Assembly: GCF_014648655.1 (NCBI RefSeq)
Contig: NZ_BMRN01000003.1
Location: 1-64,000, forward strand
DNA length: 64,000 bases
From: Streptomyces atratus
GTDB lineage: Bacteria > Actinomycetota > Actinomycetes > Streptomycetales > Streptomycetaceae
Direction: 5' to 3'
Positions 61,123 to 64,000 of this stretch are shown piece by piece. The notes beneath the pieces were generated by a model that was given only the letters and a program-made list of their open reading frames with translations, was not told the origin of the DNA and searched no databases. The position numbers and the translations under genes are program-made. The first letter of the stretch is position 1. Every line of letters begins with the position of its first letter.

Positions 61123-61182
61123 GTCCTGTCGTCGGACTGCCGCCGTCGCCCACGGCGGACGGCGGCAGTCCGACGACAGGAC
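61123..61182. terminator. Very long bidirectional hairpin (25-bp perfect stem)
   Basis: Arms of 25 identical complementary bases (starting GTCCTGTCGTCGGACTGCC) with a ten-base loop lie between purU and the convergent anti-sigma gene. Much longer than a typical terminator stem. Confidence 0.85.
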
Positions 61183-61186
61183 GGAC

Positions 61187-62554
61187 CTAGAGCCGGCTCA
61201 GCGACGCGGCCGCGAACAGCACGTCGCGGATCGCCTCACGGTCGCCCTGCTGACCGGCCGCAGCCTCCACCGGCGGCACATGCCCGGCCACCAGCTGGCA
61301 GAACTCGACGCTGTCCAGCGCGACCTGCGCCACCGCGTGCGCGGGCGAGCCGACCGCGGCCGGGGAGTCCAGCGGGATGTACCAGTCCCCGCCGCCCGAG
61401 CCCTCGACCTCCAGATGCAGCGAACGGCCCGGTGAACCGGCCGTCACCAGATGGCGGGCCGGCCCGGCCGGCCCCGACCCGCGGCGCTCGGCAAGAGCCG
61501 CCGGAAGGAGCCGGGCCGCCAGGTCGATCATCCGGTTGAGATGGGCGGCCGAGGGCGCCTCGTAGGGATAGTCCACCGCCTCCGCGATGTCGCCGCCGTG
61601 CACCCAGCATTCGAAGGCCCGGTCCAGCAGCGAGTCGTGCATCGGTAGGGCGAAGTCCCCGTACGAGACGGAGAGTTCGGCGACTTTGCGGCCGGCGAAG
61701 GACACCGTACGGATGAGGGCGTGGCTCTGCTCGCGCCAGGGCCCGCGGATTGCGCGGGTGAGTGGCCGCCGGGTTCCCGACCAGTACTTCTCCGTGCGTG
61801 CACCGGGCGAGAGCGGCCAGTCGACGCCCCGGCCCGAGGCGCCGTCGCCGAGCTGTACGTCCATGCCGAGGGCGGTGCCGACCAGCCCGTCGACGGTCAT
61901 GAGGTGGCCGATGACGCCCGCGACCGTCGTCTTGCGATTGACCGCGCGCTCGCCCTCGAACCACTTCAGCCGCACCGGTGCGTGCCACTCCGAGCCGCCG
62001 ATGTCACGCAGCAGCGCGTCGAGCCGCGCGGTCTCCGCGTCGTACGGGGCGGCCCAGTGCGGCACCGGGATGTTGGCCGGACGGCGGCTCAGACAGGCGT
62101 CGATCACCCGGGAACGCAGCGCCGGATCGAGATCCAGGCTGCGGTCGGTCTGCAACAGGCCGACCGCGTCGCGCAGCCGCAGGGCCTCGTCCGCGCACGC
62201 GGCGCACACGGTCAGATGTGCCTCGACGGCCTCGGTCTCCTCCGCCGAGCAGGCGGCCAGGGCCCAGGCGCCGAGGAGGGCCTTGAGGACGCGATGGGGC
62301 AGCACCAGCGCCGGTGCGGCGGGCGGGCCGGAAGGGGCCGGTGGTGCCGCGGCAGATTCCGGTTCCGGTGTCGGCGGTTGCGGGGCCGGCCGCGGCTCCT
62401 CGGGCTCGGTCGCGGGCACGGGCGGCGGCAGGGGGAAGGCGTCGAGGTCGAAGTCGTCCGCGGCGGCCCGGGGTCCCGGTATGCGCGGCGCGCTCCGCAT
62501 CTCGTCGTCGCGTCCGTCCCCCTCGCGTTCGTTCGAGTCGTCGTCACCGGTCAC
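61187..62554 (-). CDS. Zinc-finger anti-sigma factor fused to maleylpyruvate-isomerase-like domain
   Basis: A 455-residue protein from GTG at 62554, overlapping the sigma gene stop (GTGA). A Pro/Glu-rich lead is followed by a ZAS-type zinc finger, HLTVCAACADEALRL (H-x3-C-x2-C, about 115-130). Then comes a helical mycothiol-dependent maleylpyruvate-isomerase N domain (LRDIGGSEWHAPVRLKWFEGERAVNRKTTVAGVIGHLMTVDGLVG; DSLLDRAFECWVHGGDIAEAV). It should bind and restrain the ECF sigma factor encoded upstream, perhaps sensing thiol state. Fusion of both domains is unusual. Confidence 0.85.
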   Translation of the reverse strand: MTGDDDSNEREGDGRDDEMRSAPRIPGPRAAADDFDLDAFPLPPPVPATEPEEPRPAPQPPTPEPESAAAPPAPSGPPAAPALVLPHRVLKALLGAWALAACSAEETEAVEAHLTVCAACADEALRLRDAVGLLQTDRSLDLDPALRSRVIDACLSRRPANIPVPHWAAPYDAETARLDALLRDIGGSEWHAPVRLKWFEGERAVNRKTTVAGVIGHLMTVDGLVGTALGMDVQLGDGASGRGVDWPLSPGARTEKYWSGTRRPLTRAIRGPWREQSHALIRTVSFAGRKVAELSVSYGDFALPMHDSLLDRAFECWVHGGDIAEAVDYPYEAPSAAHLNRMIDLAARLLPAALAERRGSGPAGPARHLVTAGSPGRSLHLEVEGSGGGDWYIPLDSPAAVGSPAHAVAQVALDSVEFCQLVAGHVPPVEAAAGQQGDREAIRDVLFAAASLSRL

Positions 62555-63141
62555 AGCGGCCGTCCGTATCCGGGCGGCGACGACCCCTCCAGCGGACGGG
62601 TGTGCGCGGTGGAGAGCAGCTGCAGCCCGAGCCGCAGCCGGCGGCGGGCCTCGTCCTCGGTGACCCCGAGGTCGGCCGCCGTCTGCCGGTAGTCCCGGCG
62701 CTGGATGTACGCGAGCTCCAGTGCGGCCCGCAGCGGGGCGGGCATGGACGCCACGATGTAATCGGCGCGGGCCGCGGCCGTGGCCCGGCGCACCCGCTCC
62801 TCCAGATCGGACCGGTCCGCGGCCCCGGTCCCCTCGTCCGTACCGCCCGGGAGGCCGTCCTCCTCGCGCAGCCGCCGCACGGACTGGCGGTGCGTGAGCC
62901 GGGCCACCCAGGACCGCATCGAGCCCTGCTTCGGGTCGTACGCGTTCGGGTTCTCCCAGACGTAGCCGAAGACCTCGCGGGTCACCAGATCGGCGGCGGT
63001 CTCGTCGTCGAGCATCCGGTGGGCCTGGCTGTGCACGAGCGAGGCGAACCGGTCGTAGAGCTCGCCGAGAGCAGCCGCCTCACCGCGCGCCAGCCGCTGC
63101 TGCATCTTGCGGTCCCAGCGGGGTGGTGCGTTCTTCGACAT
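62551..63141 (-). CDS. ECF-type RNA polymerase sigma factor
   Basis: A 196-residue sigma-70 family factor. Region 2: LGELYDRFASLVHSQAHRMLDDETAADLVTREVFGYVWENP and SMRSWVARLTHRQSVRRLR. Region 4: MPAPLRAALELAYIQRRDYRQTAADLGVTEDEARRRLRLGLQLL with the helix-turn-helix. It starts at 63141 after GGGGG and is coupled to the anti-sigma gene by GTGA. It would direct transcription of an unknown stress regulon, possibly including its own operon. Confidence 0.93.
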   Translation of the reverse strand: MSKNAPPRWDRKMQQRLARGEAAALGELYDRFASLVHSQAHRMLDDETAADLVTREVFGYVWENPNAYDPKQGSMRSWVARLTHRQSVRRLREEDGLPGGTDEGTGAADRSDLEERVRRATAAARADYIVASMPAPLRAALELAYIQRRDYRQTAADLGVTEDEARRRLRLGLQLLSTAHTRPLEGSSPPGYGRPL

Positions 63142-63388
63142 ACGACCCCCAGCCCTGTTCCCCTCGTCACATCGAATGTAGTCGGCGGCACCGACGATGC
63201 ACGCCCTTTACGGCAAGTACGCCCCTGATGAGGCCTGGGATGGTAGGGAATGCGCCATCCACCGACGACGGTCCCGATTGTGTCCCGCCGGGCGGCTCGG
63301 TGTTTCATAGGGCTGCGGCGGGGGCAGCCGCGAGGAGGAACGGAAACTTCCGGAACGTCGGAATCCCCGCAACGAGAGGCCCAGTCGC

Positions 63389-63844
63389 GTGAGGAATCCT
63401 TGCCCTCGTGGAAACCACCCACCGGCTGCAACCACCCACGCACCGCGGCTCACCCAGGAACGTTCCCGGACGCCACTGAAAGTGGCCGAGACCGTGCAGG
63501 GCGACTGGACCGTACTGCGCATACGGGGCGAACTGGATCTGGTGACGTCGCCCCTCGTGCGCCAGTCCGTCCACGACGCGGTCGCCGTCGGCCGCCACGA
63601 TGTGGTGCTCGACCTCTCCGAGGTCCTGTTCTGCGATTCCAGCGGCGTCGGCGTACTGATCGCGGCCCGCCGTCTGATGCGTTCCTGCGGGGGCCGGCTG
63701 CGGCTGATCCTGCCGGCCCGCGGCGCGGAAGAGGGCTCCCACGTCAACCGGGTGCTCGCCGCCCTCGGGGTACGCCGTCTCTTCGACGTCTACCCCGACC
63801 GGTACGCGGCCGTCGACGACGGGGCCCGCCCGCTCTCGGCGTGA
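63389..63844 (+). CDS. STAS-domain anti-sigma factor antagonist
   Basis: A 151-residue protein from GTG at 63389, with 28 residues of lead before the STAS fold (WTVLRIRGELDLVTSPLVRQSVHDAV; DVVLDLSEVLFCDSSGVGVLIAARRLM). The DSSG motif contains the Ser normally phosphorylated by an anti-sigma kinase (BldG/SpoIIAA type). The C-terminal helix ends VLAALGVRRLFDVYPD. It may act in partner switching; it is divergent from the ECF sigma/anti-sigma pair but no RsbW-type kinase is in view. Confidence 0.88.
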   Translation: MRNPCPRGNHPPAATTHAPRLTQERSRTPLKVAETVQGDWTVLRIRGELDLVTSPLVRQSVHDAVAVGRHDVVLDLSEVLFCDSSGVGVLIAARRLMRSCGGRLRLILPARGAEEGSHVNRVLAALGVRRLFDVYPDRYAAVDDGARPLSA

Positions 63845-63924
63845 AGCCGGTCCATGACCAGGTTGTAACACCGGTGGCGCGCGTAAGTGGCACGTGACGT
63901 CTGTCGGCGCCGTAGGCTCCCCGC

Positions 63925-64000
63925 ATGGACAGCGCAGAGTATGAGCGCAAGATCGCCCTCCGCTTCGCCGCCTTCGACCAGGACGGCAACGGATACATCG
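63925..64000 (+). CDS. EF-hand calcium-binding protein, 5' end only
   Basis: ATG at 63925 begins SAEYERKIALRFAAFDQDGNGYI and runs off the window. DQDGNGYI is a canonical EF-hand loop (D-x-D-G-x-G-x-I), as in calerythrin/CabB-type proteins of Streptomyces that bind calcium in the cytoplasm. Only 25 codons are visible. Confidence 0.75.
   Translation, partial: MDSAEYERKIALRFAAFDQDGNGYI

Overview
The window is high-GC actinobacterial DNA and almost certainly a Streptomyces chromosome. Codon third positions are nearly all G/C. Start codons are often GTG or TTG, and operons are stitched together by ATGA/GTGA stop-start overlaps. It carries a cvn conservon with P450s, a DtxR-type iron regulator, XRE-DUF397 and NsdA-like regulators, and at least one TTA codon. 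From memory, the order serC / acyl-CoA carboxylase operon / citrate synthase / pdxH / SIS protein / DtxR regulator / purU resembles the SCO43xx-SCO44xx part of the S. coelicolor core chromosome; I could not check this by alignment. No tRNA, rRNA, CRISPR array or intact insertion sequence was seen.

Layout. 1-6.6 kb: two small WXG100/Esx-type proteins, a cysteine hydrolase, TetR and XRE-cupin regulators, an SGNH hydrolase, a surface-anchored propeller-like protein, a GNAT enzyme, a Uma2 nuclease-fold protein and a DinB protein. 6.6-17.4 kb: serC and a six-gene conservon (sensor-like kinase, roadblock, DUF742, small GTPase, then CYP157-like and CYP154-like P450s). This is followed by a large FAD/Fe-S D-lactate or glycolate dehydrogenase and a secreted I36-like protein. 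18-25.9 kb: regulators (ArsR-type, MarR-type, XRE plus DUF397), a decayed polymorphic-toxin/immunity array, and a LysR/EamA divergent pair. 26-37.6 kb: a HAAS/PadR pair, then a long operon for CoA-ester catabolism (TIGR03084 protein, AtuA-like protein, carboxyltransferase, frameshifted biotin carboxylase/BCCP, acyl-CoA dehydrogenase, enoyl-CoA hydratase, TetR). A candidate TetR operator lies in front of it. 37.7-46.3 kb: citrate synthase, pdxH, a lipoprotein, a PAS protein and a MacAB-like export operon. 46.4-51.6 kb: a two-component system divergent from that export operon, a SIS protein, the DmdR-like iron regulator and an alpha/beta hydrolase with a possible SOS box and a TTA codon. 51.7-64 kb: an ABC exporter, a prim-pol domain protein, an NsdA-like TPR regulator, a proline/glutamine-rich membrane protein, a solute-binding lipoprotein, purU, an ECF sigma / zinc-finger anti-sigma pair, a STAS protein and the start of an EF-hand protein.

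Most interesting region: 21.7-23.7 kb. Two RNase A-like CdiA-CT-type toxin modules are each interrupted by an in-frame TAG. An intact immunity-like gene sits between them. Downstream lies a frameshifted chimeric immunity pseudogene whose C-terminal tail resembles that of the intact one. It reads as an orphan toxin-immunity cassette array that has lost its toxins and kept one immunity gene. Other points of note are a P450 lacking the K-helix Arg, several perfect palindromes placed as operators or terminators, a promoter/Shine-Dalgarno/12-codon-ORF unit next to pdxH, and antisense coding potential over the iron regulator.
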